NCBI GenBank assembly: GCA_937925715.1
Contig: CALAMG010000024.1
Location: 7,568 to 71,567, forward strand
Source of the DNA: an uncultured Collinsella sp.
GTDB taxonomy: Bacteria; Actinomycetota; Coriobacteriia; Coriobacteriales; Coriobacteriaceae
DNA length: 64,000 bases
Direction: 5' to 3'
The notes beneath the pieces were generated by a model, which did not search any database, was not told the origin of the DNA, and worked only from the letters and a program-made list of their open reading frames with translations. This document shows positions 15,161 through 25,200 of the stretch, piece by piece (position 1 is the first letter of the stretch; every line of letters starts with the position of its first letter). Made by a program: the position numbers and the translations under genes.

Positions 15161-17869
15161 CTAAAAACCAAAGTCAGCAACAGGGGCAAACGAAACAGCG
15201 ATGGTATACGTCTCACGCCAAACGATCTTGCCCGTTTCGCGCTCGCGGCAGACCAGATAGTACGGACCCTTGGCCGAGAATCCATCCGCTGCACGCAGCG
15301 CAAACTTGGCATGCACGACGCGCTCCTGCGAGTTAGCAGAAGTCTTGTTGGCATGCGCCTTGACTGTATCGCTCACCTCGTTGCCGCTTGCGTCGGTAAA
15401 CACCAGCTCATACTCGCACGGCAAGACCTTGCCTTGGGCGGGTTCTTCCTGGATCAAGTTGACCGAGAAGAGCGAGTTGGTCACTCGGCGTCCCTCGCTT
15501 AGCACGCGCAGCGTCGCCACGCGCGTATCGACAAAGTCCTTGGAACCCGAGCGCACACGCCAAAATCCGATAACGGGCACGCAGAGCTCCTGCAGGCTCA
15601 TGCCGCCGTGGACGTAGTTGTTAGTGCCGCCGGGACGCTTGAAGTGCACGTTCTCGCGCGGGGCAAATCCCTCAAAACCGGCACCTAAACGTCCCATGCC
15701 AACATTAACAAACATCTCGCATGCCTCTTCCGAAAGCTTGGCCACGGCCTCGTTGGGCACCACCAGATGACGCTTGCCGTGCATGACAGGAGCGTCAAGG
15801 AAGGGAAGGTCTGGCTTGCCGAGCATCTGGCACTCGTTGAGCTCACGACGCGTGTAGATGAAGCCGTGATCCGCCGTCATAACAACACGCGCGCCCGGGG
15901 CGTCGGTGCACACGCGGCGCGCCAACGCGGCAAGTTCCTCCACGGTGTCCGCGCAGGCATCGAAAACGTCATCCTGCGTAGCTGCCTTCTCGCCCGTGGC
16001 ATCGATCTTGTTGTGGTAGAGATAAACGAGCCTGGAGTCTTTGAGCAGCGCTTTGCGCTCGGTTCCCGCCATGTTGAGGTATGCGCTCGAGCGCAAAGCG
16101 CGGGCCGTGGGCTCAACGTGGGTAAGTACGGCCTCGCGCTGCGGAGTCGTCGCAGTGGGCATGCCGTCAGCCAACACAAACGCGCCATCCTCTGCAAGCT
16201 CAAGCACCTGGTGCGGCAGCAGCGCAGGCATGCCCACCTCGGTAATGGAGGGAAAGACCGCCTGCATGCTAGAAACCTTGACGTTGCCGCCGCGTTCGCG
16301 CTCGAGCAGCGCCGCAACGTCGCGGGCAACCTCATAGCGCAGCGCATCGCTCACGATAACGACCGTTGTTTTGGCAGAACCCACAAAGGCGGGCAGCACA
16401 TGCCAGTAAAACTCATCCTGCCGTGCGGGACCATCGATGTAGCCGCAATCGGCCCACTCCCCTTGCGCAGCAGCCGCCCAGCAGACATTGGCATCCGCCA
16501 AGAACCAGTTGCCGTAGAGATTCTCCGCCCAGTCCGCCACGGCGCGGGCAGGTTCCTCGAGCGCATCGCACTCGACGGAGCGTGCCCGCAGATACGCGGT
16601 GCACATATGGCGATAGGCAGCATCCATGGCATACCAATCGGACGAATAGGCATCCCACACCTGCTGGGGCTGCGCCAGATGGAAGCCACCCGCGTGCGAC
16701 TGCCTAAACGCGCACATATCGGCCACAGCGGCAAGCAGGTCAAAGTAGCTCTCGACACGACGGTACCAGCTTAGGTCGCAGCGACGCGCAGCAAATGCGC
16801 GCGCATCCTCAACACGGTCCGCGCCCTGGGCAAACGAGCAGAACAGCTGCGAGAGCACGGCCTCATTGACGCACGGAAACACATCAAGCGAGGTCAGCAC
16901 ATCGATCGGCAAGGTCTCGAACCGTGCAAAGAGTCCGCGGGCGTCCTCAACCAAACGGCAAATCTCAAATAGGTCCTCGCTCGACGCCTGGGTATCGGCG
17001 GTCTGGTCCCACGTACGCACCGCCTCAAGGCAATAGGAGCCGTAGGCGGGAGCCACATAGCTTTCGAGTCCCTTGAGCGCTCCCTCGGGAAGCGCGGTAG
17101 ACGCCGCCGTAAGGAGCACATGGGATGAAAGCATAAGCAATGAGTCGCGCTCATACAGCGGTCCCTCAAGCCCATAGCAGCGAAGCATAAAGGCAGAGAG
17201 CACATCGCGCACGCAGTACTTGTCCATCAACTCGGCCAGCGCCTCGGGACCCTCGTGCAGCAGCATGGTCATACAGCCACGCAGCACAAACGCGGGGCGC
17301 GCGTCACCAAGCTCTTTACCGCCAAAAATCACCGTAAGGATGCCGAGTTCGATATCGGATGCGCCCGAGGCATGCGGAACACACGCGGCAAACTTAGCGC
17401 AGCGGGTCTTGGCATCAAAGAACGTCTTGTGCTCGCGCAGGCTCTCGCGCACGGCGTCGATATTCTCGATGCCTAGCTGATCGGCCAAAAGCGAAAGATA
17501 GTCAGCCTGGAACTGATCGGCATACAGCTCAACATCGGCAAGCCAATCACCCTCAAGCCTGCCGCGCGGGCAACGGCGATACAGCAAGATATCGCTCGCA
17601 AGGTCATCGCGGTTGATGAGCTTCTTGACGGCAAACATACGGCCCTCGCAGGCTTCAACAAACCGCACTGGGCGCTCAAAGTCACCGTGAGCGGGCATAA
17701 CGCCGTCATCAGTCCCCGCACCGTCGAAGCCCTCGGCGGCCAAACGTTCAAACTCAGGAGCAAACTCGCCGTCCGCATCGTGCCAAACCACCACACGGCG
17801 GGGCATGCATGCGAGCAACGGTTGCAAAAACCGCAACTTGAGCTGTTCTTCTACATCGATCTTGGGCAT
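15161..17869 (-). CDS. pglZ: BREX-1 alkaline phosphatase-superfamily protein PglZ
   Basis: PglZ is a core BREX protein of the alkaline phosphatase superfamily, metal-dependent and possibly a nuclease or phosphodiesterase. In this 902-residue protein the PglZ domain is at about residues 500-780: VVIVSDALRYE (metal Asp 507), PSITEVGMPAL (candidate nucleophile Thr), TADHGF (665-670) and YVHGGMSLQELCVPV. The N-terminal half is the helical region typical of type 1 PglZ. AAGGA precedes the start. It follows the C part of pglX by 23 bp and is followed by brxL. Confidence 0.95.
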   Translation of the reverse strand: MPKIDVEEQLKLRFLQPLLACMPRRVVVWHDADGEFAPEFERLAAEGFDGAGTDDGVMPAHGDFERPVRFVEACEGRMFAVKKLINRDDLASDILLYRRCPRGRLEGDWLADVELYADQFQADYLSLLADQLGIENIDAVRESLREHKTFFDAKTRCAKFAACVPHASGASDIELGILTVIFGGKELGDARPAFVLRGCMTMLLHEGPEALAELMDKYCVRDVLSAFMLRCYGLEGPLYERDSLLMLSSHVLLTAASTALPEGALKGLESYVAPAYGSYCLEAVRTWDQTADTQASSEDLFEICRLVEDARGLFARFETLPIDVLTSLDVFPCVNEAVLSQLFCSFAQGADRVEDARAFAARRCDLSWYRRVESYFDLLAAVADMCAFRQSHAGGFHLAQPQQVWDAYSSDWYAMDAAYRHMCTAYLRARSVECDALEEPARAVADWAENLYGNWFLADANVCWAAAAQGEWADCGYIDGPARQDEFYWHVLPAFVGSAKTTVVIVSDALRYEVARDVAALLERERGGNVKVSSMQAVFPSITEVGMPALLPHQVLELAEDGAFVLADGMPTATTPQREAVLTHVEPTARALRSSAYLNMAGTERKALLKDSRLVYLYHNKIDATGEKAATQDDVFDACADTVEELAALARRVCTDAPGARVVMTADHGFIYTRRELNECQMLGKPDLPFLDAPVMHGKRHLVVPNEAVAKLSEEACEMFVNVGMGRLGAGFEGFAPRENVHFKRPGGTNNYVHGGMSLQELCVPVIGFWRVRSGSKDFVDTRVATLRVLSEGRRVTNSLFSVNLIQEEPAQGKVLPCEYELVFTDASGNEVSDTVKAHANKTSANSQERVVHAKFALRAADGFSAKGPYYLVCRERETGKIVWRETYTIAVSFAPVADFGF

Positions 17870-17892
17870 GAATATCCTTACCGTATCTGCAG

Positions 17893-18861
17893 TTACTTAA
17901 TCTTTGCTAGCACATCCTGAAACTTGGCGTAGTTGACCTTGACGCCGTCATCCAGGTCGATCTTAATCATCTGGTCTGCCAAGTGGTGCAGTTTCTCCTC
18001 GTAGCCAATGGTCTCTTTGAGCTGGTCGTTAAGCTTTTTGACGCGCTTGTCCAAGCGCACGCGCTCGCCGCGCTCGGCACCAGCAAGGGCATCGTTGGCA
18101 TAGCCGATCTGGGCACGGTAGCGCTCCTGCTGCTCATGCACATAGTCGGTGCGGATGCGAGCCAACAGGTCGGGCTGATAGCGATGCATGTAAACAAGGC
18201 ACTTGAAGCCGTTCTTTTTGCCACTGTCGAACAGCCAGTAGATGGGGCGCTTCTTATAGGTCTGGCAGTGGTCCTTAAAGAAGTCCTTCAAAAAGTAGGT
18301 GCGGATTACCTCGCGCGAGGTACCCCTGCCGCCGAGCGCCTCGGCAATAAAGGCCAGGTTCTGCTCGAGCGTCTCCTTGCCATACACGGTGCGCACAAAA
18401 TCGATAAAGTAGCGCACGATGTCATCGTCAAAGTACTCGTCATCGGTAATGGGCAGCACATTATCGCTATCGGGCATAAAGGTCACGTGATCGGGATTGG
18501 ACATCTTTGCCAGATAGTCGTCGACCGTGGCGCCCTGATCGACCAGGACCAGCCCGTCCGCATCCAGGGAATAGCGGCCAAACATGCAGCCCACGGCATA
18601 GCTTATGAGCGAGGTAATCTCGTCGCGCTTGGTACGCACGTATTTGTTGCCCTTATAGCTCTCGGGGATCTCGTCGGCGGTATCAAAGATGCGTGCCACC
18701 GATACGTACTTGTCCTCGACCTCGATGGGCACTTCGCCCTCCATGTTGTAGATCTTGGCAAAGATTCGGTTGAGCTCCTCCTCGTTAGCGCGGAGCTGCT
18801 CGAAGCGAGCATTGACCTCGGCCTTGCGAGCCTCGTATTTATCTTGAAGTAAAGTGGCCAT
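17893..18861 (-). CDS. pglX: BREX-1 methyltransferase PglX, C-terminal part
   Basis: The 322 residues match the C-terminal domain of full-length type 1 PglX rather than an independent family: LRANEEELNRIF near the N-terminus, SYAVGCMFGRYSLD, FMPDSDNVLPITDDEYFDDDIV, RPIYWLFDSGKKNGFKCLVYMHRY and a C-terminal coiled coil. In ordinary PglX this follows directly on the target-recognition region. Here it has its own ATG and an AAAGG ribosome site, 121 bp after the HEPN-like gene. Since the sequence is intact and the motifs conserved, it is probably made and reassembles with the N part. Confidence 0.9.
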   Translation of the reverse strand: MATLLQDKYEARKAEVNARFEQLRANEEELNRIFAKIYNMEGEVPIEVEDKYVSVARIFDTADEIPESYKGNKYVRTKRDEITSLISYAVGCMFGRYSLDADGLVLVDQGATVDDYLAKMSNPDHVTFMPDSDNVLPITDDEYFDDDIVRYFIDFVRTVYGKETLEQNLAFIAEALGGRGTSREVIRTYFLKDFFKDHCQTYKKRPIYWLFDSGKKNGFKCLVYMHRYQPDLLARIRTDYVHEQQERYRAQIGYANDALAGAERGERVRLDKRVKKLNDQLKETIGYEEKLHHLADQMIKIDLDDGVKVNYAKFQDVLAKIK

Positions 18862-18898
18862 GACAGACCGCCCTTTCTTTGTTGAAAAGTGCGGCTAT

Positions 18899-18915
18899 GC
18901 AAATTTAAAATTTGC
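18899..18915. promoter_or_regulatory. AT-rich palindrome between HEPN-like gene and pglX C part
   Basis: GCAAATTT-A-AAATTTGC is a perfect 17-bp palindrome in the AT-rich 121-bp gap. It could be an operator or part of an internal promoter for the C part of pglX. Confidence 0.35.
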
Positions 18916-18982
18916 ACTAGCCAGCTAAACAATTAACAGATTTAAATTCTTTACGGATTAAAGCGCGTCGTTTATTAATTCC

Positions 18983-19639
18983 CTAGTGTTTGTTGCTCTT
19001 TCTATGAATGAGCTTTTCAAATTCGCCTCTGCCAGCGTCCTTAAAATAAAAACGAGCGTCAATATCAATCGCCTTTATCCAGTCGGTAAACGCCTTTTGA
19101 GGCAGAAGCATCATGGCAGTCGTTTTTCCACTTGAACCACCAGCTTTATCCTCGAGAAGCATCATTCCATTAGGGAAGTAATACGTACACCCATGTGCAA
19201 GTGAATTGCGGATATGAGTTAGTAAAGTCATTCCTTTACCTGAGTCTTTAGGTTCGGGACCCTTGCGACCAGAGATTGTATAAGGTTGAATACAGAGGAC
19301 CCTCGGACTAACGATATCAATCGGAGCTTCAATCTCTTGTTTAACTCCATCAGCCGACTTTTGATTTACAGTTGTTTTAAATCCATATTCCTCAATCACA
19401 TCTCCAAGATTATCAGCCATAAGTAATTCACGCTTCCCGGAAGGCACCCCTTCATACTCAAGAAGAGTATCGAATGGCAATTGTTTCAATCCATAATCAG
19501 AGGCGGTTCTTCTTTGAGAAGCAGAGTTAGCTACAGATTTAGTCACAAAGAAATCCCAAATAGAAGAAATCTCATCCGGAGTCCAATAGCTAGATTCATG
19601 CAGAGACATATGAAATGAAGATATACAGGCTTTGTCCAT
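18983..19639 (-). CDS. HEPN-like protein inserted within pglX
   Basis: This 218-residue protein contains HIRNSLAHGCTYYF at about residue 145, a classic HEPN RNase motif (R-X4-H with Asn after Arg), followed by a short beta segment and LLPQKAFTDWI, as in HEPN proteins with a C-terminal catalytic motif. HEPN proteins are commonly RNases in toxin-antitoxin and abortive-infection systems. The gene is visibly AT-richer than its neighbours. The pglX N part ends in TAG at 19649-19651; an ATG follows at 19639 with AGGTG six bases upstream, so translation is probably coupled. Function as an RNase is inferred from one motif. Confidence 0.7.
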   Translation of the reverse strand: MDKACISSFHMSLHESSYWTPDEISSIWDFFVTKSVANSASQRRTASDYGLKQLPFDTLLEYEGVPSGKRELLMADNLGDVIEEYGFKTTVNQKSADGVKQEIEAPIDIVSPRVLCIQPYTISGRKGPEPKDSGKGMTLLTHIRNSLAHGCTYYFPNGMMLLEDKAGGSSGKTTAMMLLPQKAFTDWIKAIDIDARFYFKDAGRGEFEKLIHRKSNKH

Positions 19640-19648
19640 AACCAGCAC

Positions 19649-22159
19649 CTACACCAAAGGGTTATGTTTGAAATCCCAAGAGGTTTCAAACGAATCCCAA
19701 TCGGTTTTTGATAGTTCGCGGCACGAGTCGACCATGTCGTTGACCAACGGCTCCTGTTCCTCGTTCTGAATGATCGGGTAGGTTGCGATTTGGCCTACCT
19801 CGAAATTAAGCGTCGGCGAGAGCATGCTTGCGACACGCATGATCACAGAGCTGTTACAAGCTCCCTGGAGATACTTGAGTGACTCCTCGTCGCTAAAAAC
19901 GCTCGTGCCCGCCACATCAAAGATATGCCCAGCAGGCTTAAAACGAAACGCAATGGACCCGCTTGAAATCTTCGACCAGGTAATCGATGGGCTAAAGAAG
20001 CAGTTTGTATTCTGTGGCCTGGAAAGCAATCTACCATTCTGGTCTTTGTAATTACGGATCTCCTGTCCGTCATTCTCCCAGTTAACAACTGAGCTATTAT
20101 TTCCGTACCATTTGCGGAAATCGCCGCCCTTGTTGTAGGGGAACCACTTGCAAGCGCTTTCAATCGACTCTTGAATAGATCCACAGGAATAGACGCTCTT
20201 GCAATCATCGACTTCCCACCACTCGCGAACGAAACGAGCGTTCTCGCCAGTAGCAAGCCCTTGGCGCGGCTTGCCATACTCACTGAGCTGTTTTGCGTTT
20301 CCAAACGCATCCAGAAGAGCGTCACTGGCCCAGTAGGCTATGGGGATGCCTGGGATCTGTTTAAAGGTGTCGGCGCCGCGACGGTAGAACCAGCCGCAGT
20401 CGGGGTTCTGGATCGCCGCAAGCAGCTTAAGGCGCTTCGCCTCGCTGCCGTTGATGTCGACGAGGCGCACGTAAGCGCCCTCGTATGCCGCGCGGCCGTT
20501 GTAGATGACATCGGCGGTTACGTTGACGACCTCGCCGCCGATGGCGTCAAATGCGCGGGGGCCGAGATGAGCCATCGAGACAATCGTTTTGCCCTCGATG
20601 ATCGAAGAGCGCATCTTCTCAAAGCTGCCCAGGAACATCCAACTCTGCATGGTAACCATTGCAGCGTAGCCCTTATCCTCGACAAGGTTAAAACCGCGCT
20701 CGATAAAGCACGTGCAGAGGTCGCTCTTCACGTCGGGGTAGTTCTTCTTGATCCACTTGCTCATGAATGGATTAAAGCTGCTGCTGCCCATATACGGAGG
20801 ATTCGCAACGGTGCAGGCAAAACGACGGGACAGCTTCTCGCAGATGGCGGCAGCGCTTTCGAGCTTAGTTTTGGCCGTAGCGGCAAAAAGGTCATCGGAA
20901 CAACTCGCGGCGGCAGCCTTGAGCTCGTCGATCTCGTCCTCTGAGGGATTGAGCAGCGAACCGATCTCGCCCAAATGACTCAGCTCCTCGGCGAGCTTCT
21001 TGTTGCCCGGCAGCTCGTCCTCCCCTAGCGGGATGCTCGAGAGCACGGCAACGTCGGCGCGAACGCCACGCCTAAAGAAGCGACGATCGTGCTCGCGGGC
21101 GCACATGGCAAGCGCCAGCTCCGCGATCTGAGCCGCACGGGGGTCGATCTCCATGCCAGCGAGGTTTTTGGTCAGGATGAGCTCCGGGATCTCGCGCTCG
21201 CGGTAGCCGCGCTCCTCGTACACGGCAAAGAGCAGCTCAAACGCATAGACCAGGATATGGCCCGAGCCACATGCGGGGTCGCAGAGGGTTATCTCCTCGG
21301 GGCTCGAAATGCGGATGAAGTCCTCGTGCTCAGTATCAGGCTCGATGTAATACTCCATGCGCTCGCGCAGCGAACTCCCCGGGTTGTTGAGCATCCACAG
21401 ACGGCCGAGCGAGTTCTGGACCATATAGCGCACGATCCACTCGGGGGTGAAGAGCTGCGTGGCGGGCGCGATGTCCGCCGCCGCTGCTTTGCGTTTTGCC
21501 TTGAAGAACTCGTCTTTGACGTCAGCGTTGTAGTACTGATACATCCAGCCCAGAACGGTCACGCCCTTGCGCCAGTCCTCGTCAGCGAGAATGGTGTTGA
21601 GTTTGCCCACCACGCCGTCGGACATCATGAGGCCCTGGGGCAACAGCAGCTCCATGGCACCGCCCACGCGTTCAAAGACGCCCGGCAGGCAATCGGCAAG
21701 CTCCTCGCACTGAGCCATAAACAGGTAGCGCCACAGCGGTTCATCCAAGCCCGCCATCTTGAGCTCGGCTATGCGATCGGTATCGGCCGTCGCTATCTCC
21801 ACGTCCAGTGCGTTCTCCACGGCCTCGCTGCCATGGCTGCCGTCCGCACGGCTCAGCATGCGCATACGGCTGGGGAGCCATCCGCGTGCATCCATAAAGC
21901 GAATGGCCACGATGCGGTTGAACCAGGTGTAGGCCGCTCGGTCGCGCAGCGCCTCGTGTCCCACCTCTGTCTGTATGCGCAGCAGCTCGTCACGCTGCTC
22001 AACCTCAGCAGGACTTAGGGGCAGGCCGTTGACGGTCTCGGACCCAACGGGCGAAGGTGCAGGTTCGGTGATGCCGTAGCGCACCATCTGTGCCTCCACG
22101 CCTTTGATGAGCTCTGTACGGGCCCAGGTGCAGAAGCTCTTAAGAGCAGAATCGTTCAT
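19649..22159 (-). CDS. pglX: BREX-1 adenine methyltransferase PglX, N-terminal part
   Basis: PglX methylates an adenine in the BREX recognition site, marking self DNA. This 836-residue part holds an N-terminal helical region, motif I DPACGSG (294-300), EIDPRAAQIAELAL, and the catalytic NPPYMGSS (NPPY 453-456). A target-recognition region follows to the end, closing with DSFETSWDFKHNPLV. Usual PglX is about 1200 residues; the missing C-terminal domain is encoded separately at 17893-18861. The 3' third is AT-richer than the rest, which fits exchange of the recognition domain. A hairpin lies between this gene and brxC. Confidence 0.93.
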   Translation of the reverse strand: MNDSALKSFCTWARTELIKGVEAQMVRYGITEPAPSPVGSETVNGLPLSPAEVEQRDELLRIQTEVGHEALRDRAAYTWFNRIVAIRFMDARGWLPSRMRMLSRADGSHGSEAVENALDVEIATADTDRIAELKMAGLDEPLWRYLFMAQCEELADCLPGVFERVGGAMELLLPQGLMMSDGVVGKLNTILADEDWRKGVTVLGWMYQYYNADVKDEFFKAKRKAAAADIAPATQLFTPEWIVRYMVQNSLGRLWMLNNPGSSLRERMEYYIEPDTEHEDFIRISSPEEITLCDPACGSGHILVYAFELLFAVYEERGYREREIPELILTKNLAGMEIDPRAAQIAELALAMCAREHDRRFFRRGVRADVAVLSSIPLGEDELPGNKKLAEELSHLGEIGSLLNPSEDEIDELKAAAASCSDDLFAATAKTKLESAAAICEKLSRRFACTVANPPYMGSSSFNPFMSKWIKKNYPDVKSDLCTCFIERGFNLVEDKGYAAMVTMQSWMFLGSFEKMRSSIIEGKTIVSMAHLGPRAFDAIGGEVVNVTADVIYNGRAAYEGAYVRLVDINGSEAKRLKLLAAIQNPDCGWFYRRGADTFKQIPGIPIAYWASDALLDAFGNAKQLSEYGKPRQGLATGENARFVREWWEVDDCKSVYSCGSIQESIESACKWFPYNKGGDFRKWYGNNSSVVNWENDGQEIRNYKDQNGRLLSRPQNTNCFFSPSITWSKISSGSIAFRFKPAGHIFDVAGTSVFSDEESLKYLQGACNSSVIMRVASMLSPTLNFEVGQIATYPIIQNEEQEPLVNDMVDSCRELSKTDWDSFETSWDFKHNPLV

Positions 22160-22188
22160 GGTTGATGAGCCTTTCTAAACGCCATAAA

Positions 22189-22216
22189 CCACCGGTGCTC
22201 GCTTTGGCACCGGTGG
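22189..22216 (-). promoter_or_regulatory. Intercistronic hairpin between brxC and pglX
   Basis: CCACCGGTGC (22189-22198) pairs perfectly with GCACCGGTGG (22207-22216). On the coding strand it is followed only by TTTA, so it is a weak terminator or an RNA stability element. It lies before the pglX ribosome site and could lower methyltransferase expression relative to brxC. Confidence 0.55.
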
Positions 22217-22225
22217 CCCCGCGAG

Positions 22226-25200
22226 TTAGTTGATACGAATCTCGTCGTTTGCAGCGAGCTCCTGCATAAGGCGAGAGCGCAGGTCGTCCACGTAGCGCTC
22301 CACGTCCTCTGCGGACAAGAGGCGACTCGGCTTGGCCAAATCGGCGCGGCGCACGGTCTTGATCTTGCGCTGGGGCTTAGACGCGGGCACGGGCGCAGAC
22401 GATGCGGCGCCCTTGTTGGAGATCTTCTTGACCACCTCACCCGTACTCGTGACCTCGGTGGTGCGGCGCTCGTTGTCCATTCGCATGCGGGCCTCATCCA
22501 CGGCGTCGTATATCTTGTTGGTTGCAGCAACGATCCAGTTTTCCCAGTTTGCCGCGAGGGCGTTAAGCTCGTTGAGGCTCTGGACGCCATGGGCGCGGTT
22601 CTTGAACGACTCATACCTGGTGTTGGCGTCCGCGATGGCATCCTTGGCCTGCTTGACAAAACCTTCTTGGCTCTCGGCCTGCTTCCGCAAATCCTGCAGG
22701 TCGTTTTCGATACGACACAAGAACTCGTTGCGGCGAATGCCCAGGTGCTTTTTGATGTCTTCCTCGACGGGTGCCATCAACGGCTGAAGGTCTTTAATGC
22801 GGCCGTAGGGCTTTGGGTCTTTGAGGATCTCGCGTACCTTTGCCACGTTCTCCACAGCGTTGGGAATGTCATCGGAGGCATACTCGATGCCCTCGGTGCG
22901 GCTCAAGAAATCCTTGGCGTGGTCAAACGCTGTTCGTTGGTTGGACTCGAAGAACTCAACCACCTTGTCAAAGTCTTCCTTGGCATCGAACAGGCGGTCC
23001 TCGTGCTTGGTGAACGTGGTCAAGAACGCCTCGGAATCGCTCTGGTCCTTAAGAACGTCGACCACCTCCGAGCGCATCTTCTCGCACTCGTCCTCACCGG
23101 GATACGGGTAGGCCGGCTTGATACCCGTGTAGTAGTCGCGTGCCATGGCGACGCACACCTCACGCAAGCCCTCAAGGCGCTCCTTGAGCTCGGCCACGAG
23201 CTTATCCTCGTTGGAGGGCACGGTCTTGAGATCAAACAGGCCACGCATAAGCTCGCCCGTGGCGCGCAGCAACCGGTCGCTCATGCGCACGCGCAAACGC
23301 ACCTGGGCCTTATCGGCATCCTTACGCAGGAGCGACACCATGCGGCTGTCGTTAGCTTGAACCGTCTGACCGCCAAACAGCACCTGCGCGCGCTGCTCCA
23401 CTACAAGCTGCGCCACCACATTTGCGATGTCAACCTCGCGCCAGCCATAGGGCTTTTGCTGGTACCTGCGCTGGATATCGCCCATAGCGGTATCCAGGTG
23501 GCGCTGGTGCTGAACTTTGAGGTAGTCCTCGACCTCCTTGAGCGCACGCGTGTTGCCCGCGTCCATGCCAGCGAGCCCCACTTGAACGTTGCCCGCCAGA
23601 GTGGAGCGGATATCGGAATCGCTCGTGACCGGCGCGCCGATATAGTCGGCCTTTTCAAAGACCACATCGCACAGCTGCGCCAGCACTTGCTCAAAGACCT
23701 GAGCGGGTTTGGCCGCGCGGACCTCAATTATGCGGCCGTTGACCGCGCAACGTGCATGGAGTACGGCCTCGCTCAAAAGGACATCGGCCTCTTTCTCGTT
23801 ATAGGCTGCCTCGCGCATCTTGGACTCGACGATCTGGCGCGTACTCGGCTGAAGCTCCTGGAGATTTCGCGTCTTGGCGTACTTGCGGATCTTGGCGGCG
23901 TTGACGAGCGTCTCCCAATAATCCGCCTCGTCGCTCAAAGCCACGATGGCTTTGCCCGAAGAAGCCAAGGCCAGCTCGGTATCGTCCGCACGGCCCAGAT
24001 CGCTCGCCATAGTCGCCACGCAAAGCTCCATGCCGCCCATGCTGGCACCGTGGATTGAGCCGTCCACATAGCGGTCAAAAGGAAAGTCGTTGGCCCCGCG
24101 GTTGAGTTTACGCGCGGTGTAGATGCTGTCGAACAGGCGCTTTTTGATAGACTCGATCACCTGCGCGTTATCGACCGGAGTGCGTGCGATCTCCTGCGCT
24201 ATCTCCTGCTCCTCGTCGGTGAGGAAGCTATAGGCATCGCCCTGGCGTGCCACGTAGTTCTCGCGCTCCAGGCGGGCAAGGGACTCCTTGACGCGGTCCT
24301 TGAGGGCGCGCATGTCCACGTCGAGGCCGTCGATCATGAAGATGGAGATGTTCTCGACCGTGGCCTTAACGTAGCCGATGTAACGAATCAGGTACAGGAG
24401 CTTGAGCACCTGAACGTCGTAGGGTTCAAGGCCCTTTGCGTCCTCGGCCGCACGGACCGCGCGGTCGACCACCTGGTTGATGCCGTGCTCAAGGTCTTTG
24501 GAGATAGTGTCGAAGAAGCACCAGAACGGCACGAGTGCACCGGTCTGGTCATACTGGATGGCCTGAGCGCTCTCCTGGAACGCGCTCAGCATGGAGCGCT
24601 CGCCCGTTGACATGTGCTTGGCCTTGACACCGTGCTTGCGCACCTCGGTCATCACGTCGGGCAGGAGCTTAAACTGGTAGCCCACAAACGGGTAGCTGGC
24701 CACAAAATCCTTGGAGTTGGCGTAGCCGGCAAGGTCGGAGCGCGAGCCACCCTCAAAGGTAAAGTTGTTTTTAAGCACGGTGGCGTCTTGCTCGTAGACC
24801 TGTGCAAGCATATCGGCCGCCGGCGCGGTCTTCTCGAGCACACGGCGCTGGATGACCTCGTCCACGCTGGAGCTGGAGAGCGAAAGGCGGGTATTGAAGC
24901 GGCCCTGGATCTTTGAAAAGTCGTTGCCCACGGGCAGGCTCAGGTTATCGATGGCCTCCTGGCTCGTAACCATCACCCACACGCGGCCACCGCAGGCGGC
25001 ACCCAGCTCCTCGACGATGGTCTGAAGGCTCAGCATAAGGCTTGGGTCCTTGTCGTTTGTAATAAACTGACCCACCTCGTCGACCATAAAGAGCAAACGG
25101 AAGTTGCCGCCGTGGGCCGCTGCCTGAGCGTCTACGTAGTCCTTGACCTTTTTGGCAAAGACATCAGGGGCCAAAACCTCGTCCTCAGAACCCTCGAGCC

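Noticed and set aside
17893..18861. Treating the 322-residue protein as an independent hypothetical BREX gene
   Set aside because: Its conserved segments are those of the PglX C-terminal domain, and the missing piece of the upstream PglX fits exactly.
18862..19651. A simple frameshift as the cause of the PglX split
   Set aside because: The halves are separated by about 0.8 kb holding an intact gene and a second ribosome site, not by a single base change.
22589..24058. 489-codon open frame antisense to brxC
   Set aside because: Shadow of brxC, which has its Walker motifs and family length on the other strand.
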